Assembly (NCBI RefSeq): GCF_003987255.1
Contig: NZ_PIQC01000004.1
Location: forward strand, 297,718 to 361,717
Length of the DNA stretch: 64,000 bases
Direction of reading: 5' to 3'
From: Idiomarina ramblicola
GTDB taxonomy: Bacteria; Pseudomonadota; Gammaproteobacteria; Enterobacterales; Alteromonadaceae
This document shows positions 46,449 to 55,938 of this stretch, in pieces. Below the pieces are notes generated by a model, which ran no database searches, was not told the DNA's origin, and saw only the letters and a program-made list of their open reading frames with translations. The position numbers and the translations under genes were made by a program. The number at the start of each line of letters is the position of its first letter. Position 1 is the first letter of the stretch.

Positions 46449-47582
46449 TTAATCCGCTGGTTTTATCTGAATAATGGCACCGTCAGACTGGTCGGTTAGT
46501 AAGTAAAGGTAACCGTCGGGTCCTTGGGTAATGTCACGAATGCGTGCATCAACGGCATCTTCAAACAAGCGTTCTTCATGCATCATACGGCCTTCATACA
46601 AGTCCAGGCGAGCAACTACCGAGCTTTTCAGGGCCGCCACAAAGAAGTCACCTTTCCATTCAGGGAAGGCATCACCGGTATAAAAGGTGGCGCCGGCTGT
46701 TGCAATAGACGGAACCCAATAATAAAACGGTTGCTCAGTGCCTTCTTTTACGGCGTCTTCGCTGATGGTTCCGCCACCGTAGTCAACGCCATAGGTCACT
46801 TCTGGCCAGCCATAGTTTTTACCGGCTTCAGGAATATTCACTTCGTCGCCACCTTGAGGGCCGTGTTCAACCGACCATAACTTTCCGGTTTCAGGATGAA
46901 TATCAGCGCCCTGAACGTTGCGGTGACCATAGGACCAAATTTCGTCAAGTGCGTTGTCATCGCCAACAAAGGGGTTGTCTTCCGGAATACTGCCATCGGG
47001 CCAGATACGTACGATTTTACCGTGATGGTTATCCAGTGTTTGCGCATCATCCATGCGTGAATAACGGTCACCGAGAGTAATATATAAATGTCCCTCAGGA
47101 GAAAAGACTAACCGCGAACCAAAGTGTGCATTGCTCTCATATTTTGGTGCCTGGCGAAAGATAACTTCTTTATCCGTAAATTGTTTGTCTTCAAGTTTGG
47201 CACGCATAACGGCCGTACTGTTGCCTTTACCGTCGTCCTGGGCGGCTTCGGAGTAGCTAATGTAAACCCAGTTGTTTTCCTCAAAGTCCGGGTCAACGGT
47301 TATATCCAGCATACCGCCCTGACTTTTAGCAACAACTTCCGGCGTGCCACTGATTTTCTCGCGGTAGCTACCATTAGCTGATACCCAGTAGATGTCTCCC
47401 GATCGTTCTGTCACCAAAATGCTTTTATCGGGAAGGAACGTCATCCCCCATGGGTTGGTAAAGCCATCCGCCAGTGTGCTGACGCTCACTTTATGGCGTT
47501 CGGTTTCGACATCTTCGGCTGTAGCTGCGGTGCTTACAGACGCCGCTAACATTGCAGTTAAAACAAACTTTGGATTGAACAT
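46449..47582 (-). CDS. PQQ-type aldose sugar dehydrogenase, periplasmic
   Basis: This 377-residue protein has a signal peptide (about 1-22), then a six-bladed beta propeller of the soluble glucose/sorbosone dehydrogenase family (E. coli YliI/Asd type). Typical segments are NPWGMTFLPDKSILVTERSG, GHRNVQGADIHPETGKLWSVEHGPQGGDEVN and YGWPEVTYG. It oxidises aldoses with PQQ. No PQQ biosynthesis genes are in the window, and many bacteria of this kind take PQQ from outside. It is the first gene of a two-gene unit with the TonB receptor. Confidence 0.88.
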   Translation of the reverse strand: MFNPKFVLTAMLAASVSTAATAEDVETERHKVSVSTLADGFTNPWGMTFLPDKSILVTERSGDIYWVSANGSYREKISGTPEVVAKSQGGMLDITVDPDFEENNWVYISYSEAAQDDGKGNSTAVMRAKLEDKQFTDKEVIFRQAPKYESNAHFGSRLVFSPEGHLYITLGDRYSRMDDAQTLDNHHGKIVRIWPDGSIPEDNPFVGDDNALDEIWSYGHRNVQGADIHPETGKLWSVEHGPQGGDEVNIPEAGKNYGWPEVTYGVDYGGGTISEDAVKEGTEQPFYYWVPSIATAGATFYTGDAFPEWKGDFFVAALKSSVVARLDLYEGRMMHEERLFEDAVDARIRDITQGPDGYLYLLTDQSDGAIIQIKPAD

Positions 47583-47698
47583 AGGTCTCTCCTTGTTATT
47601 GAATTATTTAGAGTATACGTCATTCTTCAGAATTTTGATGACACTGCGCTTGATCTGTTTGTCGCTTTGACCGTTAATACTCATATCAGTTACTTAAA

Positions 47699-49225
47699 AT
47701 GTATTGGGTACCCATGAGCGGCAACGTATTTAGCACGGACTCGTTACTTGTCTTAGCACAGTGGTTAGCGGCCACTTTTGTATTGGTCATTATTGCGTTG
47801 GTCGTTTCTGTCGGCGTCATGTATGTTGTCGACAGAACCCAAAATCGGCATACCATCCGCCATAACTACCCTGTGATTGGGCGTTTCCGCTATATGTTCG
47901 AACGCATGGGCGAGTTCATGCGTCAGTACTTCTTTGCTATGGATCGCGAAGAGATGCCGTTTAACCGGGCTCAGCGTAGTTGGGTGTACCGGGCAGCCAA
48001 GAACGCTGACCGTAACGTTGCCTTTGGTTCAACGCGCGACTTAAGTCGTACTGGAACCATTATTTTCAGTAACGCGCCTTACCCGCCCATGGCTGAGCAG
48101 GCAACCTCTCCTGAGGCCATTATTATAGGGCCTTATTGCCAGACGCCTTATTCTCCGGTGTCGTATTTTCATATCTCCGGAATGAGCTACGGTGCGTTAT
48201 CACCCGTTGCGGTTAAGTCTTTGTCACAGGGCGCTGCAAAAGCGGGTTGCTGGTTGAACACGGGCGAAGGCGGTTTATCGCCTTATCACTTAATGGGGCA
48301 CTGCGACATTGTTTTTCAAATGGGTACGGCGAAGTTTGGGGTTCGTGATAAAGAGGGCAAGTTAGACGAAGAACGATTAGCCGAGTTGGGACGTCACGAC
48401 AACGTGAAAATGTTTGAAATTAAGCTAAGTCAGGGCGCAAAACCGGGTAAAGGGGGGATTCTGCCCGGCGTTAAGGTCAATAGTGAAATTGCTAAAATTC
48501 GAGGCATCGTAGAAGGTGAAGACGCCATAAGTCCCAACCGTCATCCGGAAATTAGCAATAATGAAGAGTTGCTCGACTTTGTTACCAAGGTACGAAAAAT
48601 AACCGGTAAGCCGACGGGCTTTAAGTTTGTTATGGGCGACCCATCCTGGATAGACGAACTGATAGACTGTATTTTGGCCCGTGGTGAAGAATATGCTCCT
48701 GACTTTATTACGCTGGATAGCGCCGACGGAGGAACGGGTGCCGCGCCTCAACCGTTAATGGATTACGTGGGTCTAAAAGTCACCGAAAGTCTGCCGATAT
48801 TGATTGATAAATTAACTGAAGCTGGACTCCACGGGCGTATCCGAGTGATTGTCTCTGGCAAAATGATTACACCAGCCGATGTGGCCTGGGCCATTGCTAT
48901 GGGTGCCGATTTTGTGACCTCGGCACGGGGCTTTATGTTTTCATTGGGTTGTATTCAGGCTATGCAGTGTAACAAGAACACTTGTCCAACCGGCGTAACA
49001 ACGGATGATCCTAAGTTAATGAGGGGGCTGGATCCGGAGGATAAGTCGGTACGTGCGGCTAACTATCACAAATACATGGAATATGGCGTCAATATTATTG
49101 CGCACTCTTGTGGTGTCACCGATCCACGGCGGTTAAACCGTCGCCACGCGCGGGTCATTAAGCCGGATGGGGAAAGCATTAGTCTGGCGGAACGTTATCC
49201 GCTACCGCCAGCCAGACGACGTTAA
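47699..49225 (+). CDS. FMN-binding glutamate synthase family protein with membrane anchor
   Basis: This 508-residue protein has an N-terminal membrane helix (about 22-45), then the FMN/Fe-S domain of the glutamate synthase large chain: GMSYGALSPVAVKSLSQGAA, ITLDSADGGTGAAPQPL, and the Cys cluster CIQAMQCNKNTCPTGV, which would bind a 3Fe-4S centre. It lacks the glutaminase domain and the C-terminal beta helix of GltB, so it is not a full glutamate synthase. Function unknown. The start may also be the ATG at 47714. It converges on the LysR gene with a 4-base overlap. Confidence 0.85.
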   Translation: MYWVPMSGNVFSTDSLLVLAQWLAATFVLVIIALVVSVGVMYVVDRTQNRHTIRHNYPVIGRFRYMFERMGEFMRQYFFAMDREEMPFNRAQRSWVYRAAKNADRNVAFGSTRDLSRTGTIIFSNAPYPPMAEQATSPEAIIIGPYCQTPYSPVSYFHISGMSYGALSPVAVKSLSQGAAKAGCWLNTGEGGLSPYHLMGHCDIVFQMGTAKFGVRDKEGKLDEERLAELGRHDNVKMFEIKLSQGAKPGKGGILPGVKVNSEIAKIRGIVEGEDAISPNRHPEISNNEELLDFVTKVRKITGKPTGFKFVMGDPSWIDELIDCILARGEEYAPDFITLDSADGGTGAAPQPLMDYVGLKVTESLPILIDKLTEAGLHGRIRVIVSGKMITPADVAWAIAMGADFVTSARGFMFSLGCIQAMQCNKNTCPTGVTTDDPKLMRGLDPEDKSVRAANYHKYMEYGVNIIAHSCGVTDPRRLNRRHARVIKPDGESISLAERYPLPPARRR

Positions 49226-50136
49226 TTAAGTGTGTTAACCGGCAACAGGCGGGCAATTTCTTCTGCGACTTTACGGAAGGTTTGCCGGCGGCTGGTGGTT
49301 GGCCGGTAAACCAGACCAATATCGCGGGAGGCCTCCTGGCCTGTTGGCTTTAATGAAACAAGAGCGGTGTTTTCCAGAATACCCTGATCTATCGCCATTT
49401 GCGGAACAAAAGTCGCGCCTAACCTCGCGTCGGCCATTTGTACCAGGCTGTGCAAGCTAGTGGCTGTAAAGGGGTTCATCTTTATTGAGTCAGTAAGCTG
49501 GCAGGCGGCTACCGCGTGACCAGTCATGCAGTGCTCTTTTTCCAGTAGGAAGATACTGCGATCGGGCAGTTTGTCGTAGTCAACCGGTTCGCCGACAGTT
49601 TCTGCCAGATCTTTATGCAGAACCAGTTTGAATGGGTCTCTGCCCAGTATCCACTTCTGATTTCCTTGTATGTCCATAGGTAGTGCCAGCAGTAGAATAT
49701 CCAGTTCGCCGTTACGTAAACGGTGTAACAAATTCTGGGTTGTGTCTTCGGAGAGTTGCAGCAGCAATTTAGGAAACTTGTCTTGTAAGTTTTTACTGAG
49801 CTCTCCAATCACAAAAGGGGCTATGGTGGGAATAATGCCCAGTCTTAATGGGCCTTCCATAATATTACCCTGCCCCTGAGCATAATGGAGTAACTCTTCT
49901 GAGGCGCTGATAATGTCCCGCGCTTTCTCCACAACCTCTTCGCCTAAGGCGGTAAAAAGAAAGGACTTATGGTCACGCTCAATAAGCTGGCAATCCAGTT
50001 GCTCTTCCAGATTTTGAATGCCACTGCTTAACGTCGACTGGCTGACATTGCATTCGGCCGCCGCGCGATTAAAGTTTTGTTCCTGATGCAGCGCCAGCAG
50101 GTAGCTTAGGTTTTTCAGACTTGGCAATTTACTCAT
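49222..50136 (-). CDS. oxyR: LysR-family regulator, OxyR-like
   Basis: This 304-residue protein has an N-terminal winged helix (LSYLLALHQEQNFNRAAAECNVSQSTLSSGIQNLEEQL) and a LysR effector domain. The pair of Cys expected for peroxide sensing is partly visible: EKEHCMTGHAVAACQL contains two Cys nine residues apart, as in OxyR (C199/C208). It is divergent from ahpC-ahpD, which OxyR controls in many bacteria. Confidence 0.88.
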   Translation of the reverse strand: MSKLPSLKNLSYLLALHQEQNFNRAAAECNVSQSTLSSGIQNLEEQLDCQLIERDHKSFLFTALGEEVVEKARDIISASEELLHYAQGQGNIMEGPLRLGIIPTIAPFVIGELSKNLQDKFPKLLLQLSEDTTQNLLHRLRNGELDILLLALPMDIQGNQKWILGRDPFKLVLHKDLAETVGEPVDYDKLPDRSIFLLEKEHCMTGHAVAACQLTDSIKMNPFTATSLHSLVQMADARLGATFVPQMAIDQGILENTALVSLKPTGQEASRDIGLVYRPTTSRRQTFRKVAEEIARLLPVNTLN

Positions 50137-50181
50137 GGGGCACCCGTCGCATTTTTAATTGGTATTTTCGATTATCATAAT

Positions 50182-50199
50182 TCGTTTTATTCGTTTTAT
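50182..50199 (+). repeat. Tandem 9-bp repeat in the oxyR-ahpC intergenic region
   Basis: TCGTTTTAT occurs twice head to tail, 81 bases before ahpC. It may belong to the OxyR contact region. A full OxyR consensus was not clear by eye. Confidence 0.35.
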
Positions 50200-50279
50200 C
50201 CAATTTGTCTCCGTCCGTACACTAGCTCTCGACTCGTTAAGGAACGAAACATTTTAAATCCCAATCAAGGAGACCATTT

Positions 50280-50825
50280 ATGTTAACAGTAGGCGATAAA
50301 CTACCAGAATTCAGCGTTATTGCGGCAAAACCTAAGTTCAATATGCCGGAAGAGAATGGCGAAAGCGCTTTTGAAACTATCGACAACAACAGCTTTGAAG
50401 GTAAGTGGAAAATCATTTTCTTCTACCCGAAAGACTTCACTTTTGTTTGCCCAACTGAAATTGTTGAGTTCGCAAAACTGAACGAAGATTTTGCTGACCG
50501 CGACGCGGTTGTTATGGGCGGCAGCACCGATAACGAATTTGTGAAGTTGGCATGGCGCCGTGAGCACCCTGACCTTGACCGCCTGAACCAGTATTCTTTT
50601 GCTGACGACGGTTCTTTGGTCGACGGGTTAGGTGTTCGTGACAAAGCTGAGAATGTTGCTCTGCGTGCGACCTTCATCGTTGACCCGCACAACGTTATCC
50701 AGCACGTATCGGTAAACAACCTGAACGTGGGTCGTAACCCGGCAGAAATCGTTCGTATTTTAGATGGTTTGCAGACCGATGAACTGTGCCCTTGTAACCG
50801 TGCATTGGGCGGCGACACCCTTTAA
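50280..50825 (+). CDS. ahpC: Peroxiredoxin AhpC (AhpD-dependent type)
   Basis: This 181-residue protein has the peroxidatic Cys C57 in FTFVCPTE and C-terminal resolving Cys C170 and C172 in ELCPCNRALGG. The CPC pair is that of the mycobacterial AhpC class, which is reduced by AhpD rather than AhpF. The next gene is an AhpD-like protein and no ahpF is present, in agreement. Expression is probably driven by the divergent OxyR-like regulator. Confidence 0.92.
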   Translation: MLTVGDKLPEFSVIAAKPKFNMPEENGESAFETIDNNSFEGKWKIIFFYPKDFTFVCPTEIVEFAKLNEDFADRDAVVMGGSTDNEFVKLAWRREHPDLDRLNQYSFADDGSLVDGLGVRDKAENVALRATFIVDPHNVIQHVSVNNLNVGRNPAEIVRILDGLQTDELCPCNRALGGDTL

Positions 50826-50910
50826 TTGGTGGTTACTTCCTTAAACTAAGCGCTGATGGTATTGCCATCGGCGCCTGTTCCGCACTTTCAGAGGATTTCA
50901 GGAGTAAAGA

Positions 50911-51438
50911 ATGGCAATTGCAGACTACAAGCAGTTATTGGGTGATCACAGTAAAGACACCAAGCTTAACCTGTCGAGCTTGTTCTCAAATGTTGAGCAG
51001 TCAGGTTTAACCAACGACCAGTTCTATGGCACAGCGCTTTCTCTGGTTTACACCTTGTCGGACGACGAGCTGACCCAGGCAGTGGAAGAAGAAGCCGAGG
51101 GCAAAATTGAAGATAACGTTAAGACAGCAGCAAAAACAGCGGCGTCTTTAATGGCAATGAATAACGTTTATTATCGCTTCTTGCATTTATCGAGCGATAA
51201 ACAGTTTTCTAAGCTTCCTGCGGGGCTCCGCATGAACGCGATGGCTAATCCGGGTGTGGATAAAGCTGACTTTGAGTTGTTCTCATTGGCAGTATCGGCA
51301 CTGAACGGTTGTGGCATGTGTATTGATTCGCACGTTCAAACCTTGCTGAAACATGATGTTTCAGCGCAAGCGATTCAATCGTCAATTAAGTTGGCGGCGG
51401 TACTTAATGCAGCCTTAACTGCACGCAAACTGTCGTAA
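50911..51438 (+). CDS. ahpD: Alkylhydroperoxidase AhpD
   Basis: This 175-residue all-helical protein has the redox motif CGMC at 134-137 followed by H141 (CGMCIDSH), the catalytic set of AhpD. It reduces AhpC and itself has weak hydroperoxidase activity. It lies 85 bases behind ahpC and is followed by a hairpin terminator, so the two form one unit. Confidence 0.92.
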   Translation: MAIADYKQLLGDHSKDTKLNLSSLFSNVEQSGLTNDQFYGTALSLVYTLSDDELTQAVEEEAEGKIEDNVKTAAKTAASLMAMNNVYYRFLHLSSDKQFSKLPAGLRMNAMANPGVDKADFELFSLAVSALNGCGMCIDSHVQTLLKHDVSAQAIQSSIKLAAVLNAALTARKLS

Positions 51439-51474
51439 CCCTCTAGGGGCTCCCCTTAGCCCCGTGCAACCTTT

Positions 51475-51502
51475 GCCCGCGCCTTTTGGTGCGGGCTTTT
51501 TT
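51475..51502 (+). terminator. Terminator of ahpC-ahpD
   Basis: GCCCGC (51475-51480) and GCGGGC (51491-51496) form the stem around GCCTTTTGGT and are followed by six T. Confidence 0.85.
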
Positions 51503-51567
51503 ATGAGTGCCTTTTTGTTGCTCTGTAGTTTATGTCCTACGCTTATAACAGAAGCTAAGGAGGTACT

Positions 51568-52800
51568 ATGCTGAGTATTAATTCAGATCGTTTAAAAAAA
51601 TCGGTGCTTGAACTGTCTAAGATTGGTTATAACGAAACCGATCATGGTGTGTACCGTTGGGGCTTTACCGATGCTGATATGGAAGCCCGCCGCTGGATGA
51701 TGGAACAGGCTAAAGCCGAAGGTTTTGAAACCTTTATGGATGGTGCGGGTAATGTATTTTTTGGTCTGGGCGACTATCTTAAAAAACCGGCTGTCCTTAC
51801 CGGCTCTCATTTAGATACGGTTCCGGCGGGTGGTATTTTTGATGGCGCTTTGGGCGTTCTGGCCGGGTTCGAAGTTTTGCGCTCGATCAAAGAAAACGAC
51901 ATTAAATTAAGGCATCCTGTATGGGTGGTCGGTACCGCAGAAGAAGAAGGTCGATTCGGTGGTATGATGGGGTCGCAGGCGATTGCCGGCGTACTGAACC
52001 CAGATTGGCTTATGTCAGCTCACGATGCCGACAATGTGTACCTGAAAGACGCTATGGCTGCTCATGGCATGAGTGTGATGGATGCGCTGGATGCAGCCTG
52101 GCCACCAGAGCGATTGAAAGCGTTTTATGAACTGCACATAGAGCAAGGTCCGGTGTTGTTCCAAAAGGACATTACCATTGGTGCGGTAGAGGGCATTTCT
52201 GGTGTCTTTAAATGGATAGTGCACTTAAAAGGTAAAGCCGATCACGCTGGTACGGCACCGATGCATATGCGCAGTGACGCCTTTATGGGGCTGGCAGACT
52301 TTGCGCATGAAATCGAGCGCATTATCGCCGAAGACGGCACAGAAAAAACACGTATTACTGTGGGGAAAGTGGATTTAAAACCGGGCAGCCCGCACACCGT
52401 ACCCGGAGAAGCCGTATTTACAATTGTCGGTCGTGATATGAGCCCGGATGTGATGAAAGAGCTTGCTGATTCTTGTAATAAAGCACTGTCCGCCATTGCC
52501 CGTAAACACCGCTTAAAGTTTGAGTATGAACAAGTGAGCTGGTTAAACCCTCAGGCGTGTTCAGTGAAGTTGACAAAACAGATAGAAGAGAAGGCAAAAG
52601 CAAGAAAGTATTCGTGTCTGAAAATGCCTAGTGGGGCTGGGCACGACGCGCAGTTTTTTACTGAAATTACAGAGTCCGGGCTTATTTTCATCCCTTCTGT
52701 CAACGGGGTCAGTCACGCTCCCGATGAGTGGTCGCACTGGCACGATGTGGAGGCCGGTTGTAACATACTTTTTGATTGTATTATTGATTCAGCTCAGTGA
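51568..52800 (+). CDS. M20 family Zn-dependent amidohydrolase (allantoate/N-carbamoyl-amino-acid hydrolase type)
   Basis: This 410-residue protein has the metal-site motifs GSHLDTVPAGGIFDGALGV and VVGTAEEEGRFGG, the dimerisation domain insert (about 210-330) with KGKADHAGTAPM, and the C-terminal GAGHDAQFF. These are the signatures of N-carbamoyl-L-amino-acid hydrolases and allantoate amidohydrolases. No purine or hydantoin genes stand nearby, so the substrate is open. Confidence 0.87.
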   Translation: MLSINSDRLKKSVLELSKIGYNETDHGVYRWGFTDADMEARRWMMEQAKAEGFETFMDGAGNVFFGLGDYLKKPAVLTGSHLDTVPAGGIFDGALGVLAGFEVLRSIKENDIKLRHPVWVVGTAEEEGRFGGMMGSQAIAGVLNPDWLMSAHDADNVYLKDAMAAHGMSVMDALDAAWPPERLKAFYELHIEQGPVLFQKDITIGAVEGISGVFKWIVHLKGKADHAGTAPMHMRSDAFMGLADFAHEIERIIAEDGTEKTRITVGKVDLKPGSPHTVPGEAVFTIVGRDMSPDVMKELADSCNKALSAIARKHRLKFEYEQVSWLNPQACSVKLTKQIEEKAKARKYSCLKMPSGAGHDAQFFTEITESGLIFIPSVNGVSHAPDEWSHWHDVEAGCNILFDCIIDSAQ

Positions 52801-52866
52801 GCTGCGCAAACAGTTCGGATCCGTTATACTGTGCGCACCTCGCCGTGATACTAAGTGGTATTGTTC

Positions 52867-54297
52867 ATGGAACAAAAGATAACGGTTCAGTCTGCGGATA
52901 AGGTCAAAATTCACCGTCCGGACGGACAAAAGCACAACAATAACTATTCCCCTCGTAGCCGCATTTATGTGCGCGACATTAAAGGTGCGATGGAGTACTT
53001 CCGACGTGGCTTTGGCTTTCTTCTTCTCGCTGTATTTGCGCTTATTCCCTGGCTCACTTATCAAGGTGAGCAGGCGGTGCTGCTCGACATTATGGAGCAG
53101 CGTTTCCGTATCTATGGTTTAACGCTTTGGCCTCAGGACTTCACTGTTGTTGCCTGGTTTGCCATTGTGGCCGCTGTTGCTCTATTTTTTGTGACGACCA
53201 TTTTTGGCCGGGTCTGGTGCGGTTTTATGTGCCCACAAACCACTTGGACGTTCATTTTCATGTGGTTCGAGAAAAAGTTTGAGGGTCCCCGCAACAAGCG
53301 CATTAAGCTGGATGAGCGCAAAATGGACTTCGATAAGTTCTGGCGTAAAACGGGTAAACAAGTTAGTTGGGTGTTGGTGGCCTTATTAACGTCGATGAGC
53401 TTTGTCGGCTATTTCACCGATGTGCGTGAATTGTTTCTGACCTTCTTTACCCTGGACGCCGGCTTCTGGGCAACGTTCAGCGTTCTTTTCTTCGCCTTCT
53501 GTACCTATGGTAATGCTGGTTATATGCGGGAAATCATGTGTACGCACATGTGTCCATACGCCCGCTTCCAGTCGGCTATGTTTGATAAAGATACTTACAC
53601 GGTGTCGTATGACGCAGAGCGAGGAGAGCCACGCGGGCCTCGTGCACGCAAGGCCGATCCGGCTGAGAAGGGCTTAGGTCACTGCATTGACTGCTATATG
53701 TGTGTACAGGTGTGCCCGACCGGTATCGATATTCGTAATGGCTTGCAGTATGAATGTATTGATTGTGGTGCCTGCATTGATGCCTGTAATGATGTTATGG
53801 ATAAGATGAACTATCCAAAAGGACTGATTCGCTTTACCACCGAGCGTAACCTGGCGGCCAAAGACAAAAAAGACAAGACCAACCCGTGGCGAATGAAAAG
53901 CATAGGCTACTTTATTATGGTGCTGGCGGTCAGTGCGGTATTGGTCTGGGATATTGTCAGTCGGGTCCCTCTGGAAGTGGATGTATTACGGGACCGGAAT
54001 CAGCTGTTCAGAGAAAATATTGAAGGCCAAATTGAAAATGTCTTTACTTTAAAGCTGGTAAATAAGTCGCAGCAGGACGTGACTTACCGTATAGAGGTCA
54101 AGGGGTTTGAAGAGTTCGAACTGATTGGTGATTCCACTAAACAGGTTTCTGCCGGTGAGGTTGGCACATTGCCGGTAACGGTAGCAGTTCCGCCCTCTTT
54201 ATTGAAAGAACAGGTGACAGAGTTTTACTTCGTGGTAACAGCGGTTGATAATGCGGATATAACTAATACGCATCAGAGCCGCTTTTTATATGAGTAA
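52867..54297 (+). CDS. ccoG: Cytochrome c oxidase accessory protein CcoG (RdxA/FixG)
   Basis: CcoG reduces copper during assembly of cbb3 oxidase. I prefer ATG 52867 (476 residues); a GTG at 52855 is in frame. Membrane helices alternate with Fe-S motifs: CGFMCPQTTW, CTHMCPYARF, and the double ferredoxin cluster CIDCYMCVQVCPTG / CIDCGACIDACNDV. A C-terminal Ig-like domain follows the last helix. The other cbb3 genes are not in the window. Confidence 0.93.
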   Translation: MEQKITVQSADKVKIHRPDGQKHNNNYSPRSRIYVRDIKGAMEYFRRGFGFLLLAVFALIPWLTYQGEQAVLLDIMEQRFRIYGLTLWPQDFTVVAWFAIVAAVALFFVTTIFGRVWCGFMCPQTTWTFIFMWFEKKFEGPRNKRIKLDERKMDFDKFWRKTGKQVSWVLVALLTSMSFVGYFTDVRELFLTFFTLDAGFWATFSVLFFAFCTYGNAGYMREIMCTHMCPYARFQSAMFDKDTYTVSYDAERGEPRGPRARKADPAEKGLGHCIDCYMCVQVCPTGIDIRNGLQYECIDCGACIDACNDVMDKMNYPKGLIRFTTERNLAAKDKKDKTNPWRMKSIGYFIMVLAVSAVLVWDIVSRVPLEVDVLRDRNQLFRENIEGQIENVFTLKLVNKSQQDVTYRIEVKGFEEFELIGDSTKQVSAGEVGTLPVTVAVPPSLLKEQVTEFYFVVTAVDNADITNTHQSRFLYE

Positions 54298-55294
54298 TCT
54301 TACAGAGAACGCGTCAGACTTTGCTTTTCAGGGGCTGACACCGGATCTCGTTGTTAATGCTTTAGAAAGTGTCGGCTTGTATCCCGCTTCGGGTTTGCTG
54401 GCACTGAATAGCTATGAAAACCGGGTCTATCAGTTTGCTGATGATGATCGCAAACGCTATGTGGCAAAATTCTATCGACCGCAGCGCTGGCACACAGAGC
54501 AGATTGAAGAAGAGCTTGAGTTTGTTGAGGAGCTGGCGCAAGCTGAGGTGCCGGCAGTGTCTGCGTTACTGCTGCAGGGTAAACGACTGCATGAGTTTGA
54601 AGGCTATCGCTTTTGCGTTTACTCCAGTATTGGCGGGCGGGCGTTTGAACCCAATGATTTGGACGAGCTTGAGCGTTTGGGACGTCAAATTGGACGTATG
54701 CATGCGGTGGCTCAGGCCGGCAAGTTCAAAGTTCGGGAAACCATCGACTATGACGGCTTTGTCGAGCAGTCGGTAGCCGAATTACGACAGTCCGCGTTAT
54801 TGCCCCCAGAGCTAAAAGACGCTTTTTTCGCCATTCTGGATCCCTTAAGTGAACGTTTGCGTTCTACCCCTCTGCAGGACTTTGATTATCAGCGTCTGCA
54901 TGGCGACTGTCATATAGGTAATATTTTGCAGTATGAGGAAAAGCTGACCTTCGTCGACTTTGATGATTGTCGCTCAGGGCCTGCAGTGCAGGACTTATGG
55001 ATGATGCTGAATGGTCCACATCAGGAACAGACATTACAGATGGATGCACTGCTCACTGGCTACGAAGACTTTTGCGAATTTGATACTGCTCAGTTGATAT
55101 TAATTGAACCTTTGCGCAGTTTCAGAATCATTCAATATATGGCATGGTTATCACGCAGGTGGCAAGATAGTGCTTTTCAAAGAGCGTTCCCCTGGTTTGC
55201 AGAAAGCCGTTATTGGGAACAGCAGATTCTGGCATTGAAAGAACAATTGGCGGGGCTGGATGAAGCGCCGCTGAACCTTGGTTTTAACGGATAG
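54290..55294 (+). CDS. srkA: Stress response kinase A (YihE)
   Basis: This 334-residue choline-kinase-like Ser/Thr kinase has the catalytic loop LHGDCHIGNIL and the metal site TFVDFDDCRSGP. It protects against stress-induced death in E. coli and is Cpx-controlled there. It overlaps ccoG by 8 bases and is followed by dsbA, the same pair as yihE-dsbA of E. coli. Confidence 0.93.
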   Translation: MSNLTENASDFAFQGLTPDLVVNALESVGLYPASGLLALNSYENRVYQFADDDRKRYVAKFYRPQRWHTEQIEEELEFVEELAQAEVPAVSALLLQGKRLHEFEGYRFCVYSSIGGRAFEPNDLDELERLGRQIGRMHAVAQAGKFKVRETIDYDGFVEQSVAELRQSALLPPELKDAFFAILDPLSERLRSTPLQDFDYQRLHGDCHIGNILQYEEKLTFVDFDDCRSGPAVQDLWMMLNGPHQEQTLQMDALLTGYEDFCEFDTAQLILIEPLRSFRIIQYMAWLSRRWQDSAFQRAFPWFAESRYWEQQILALKEQLAGLDEAPLNLGFNG

Positions 55295-55319
55295 CGTTAA
55301 CAGATAATAGGAAATGACA

Positions 55320-55937
55320 ATGAAAAAGTGGTTAATGGGTTTTGCCGGAGCATTAATGGTAGCAGCAGGTTTTGCTCAGGCTCAGGATTTTGAAGAAGGG
55401 GTTCATTACGAAGTGATAGCCGACGAAGCAACCAGTAAGCCGGAGATCACAGAATTCTTCTCATTTTACTGTGTTCATTGCTATCGGTTTGAACCTATCG
55501 CAAAAGAAATGAAATCAGAATATCCAGACGCCTTTAAAAAGGCGCATGTGTCGTTTATCAGCCCGCGCGGTAATGTCGGTGAGACGATGACTCAAGCCTT
55601 TGTAGTTGCGCAAAAACTGGATAAAGAAGAAGAACTTGCCGCGGCTATTTTTGATTATAACTTCAATAAAAATAGTATGCTGACCAGCAAAGAAGACATT
55701 CGTAATGTGTTTATTGTGAACGATGTTTCCGGCGATGAGTTTGATAAAGCCATGGCCAGCTTCAGCGTTCGCGCTGCCGCCGCTAAAATGGACCGCCGGG
55801 CCAGTAATTTAGGGGTTAACGCAACACCGACCTTTATCGTAAACGGTAAGTATCAAATGCTGCCACAGGGTTTCCGTGACAGCGACAATTTTCTTGAAGA
55901 CTTCTCTGAACTGGCTGGTTACCTGTTAGAGAAATAA
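55320..55937 (+). CDS. dsbA: Thiol:disulfide interchange protein DsbA
   Basis: This periplasmic oxidase puts disulfides into exported proteins. I chose ATG 55320 because TAGGAA ends 6 bases before it, while the ATG at 55314 directly touches this site. It has 205 residues with a signal peptide (KKWLMGFAGALMVAAGFAQAQ region). The active site is CVHC, where E. coli has CPHC. The cis-Pro loop is NATPTFIVNGKY. Confidence 0.93.
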   Translation: MKKWLMGFAGALMVAAGFAQAQDFEEGVHYEVIADEATSKPEITEFFSFYCVHCYRFEPIAKEMKSEYPDAFKKAHVSFISPRGNVGETMTQAFVVAQKLDKEEELAAAIFDYNFNKNSMLTSKEDIRNVFIVNDVSGDEFDKAMASFSVRAAAAKMDRRASNLGVNATPTFIVNGKYQMLPQGFRDSDNFLEDFSELAGYLLEK

Positions 55938-55938
55938 C

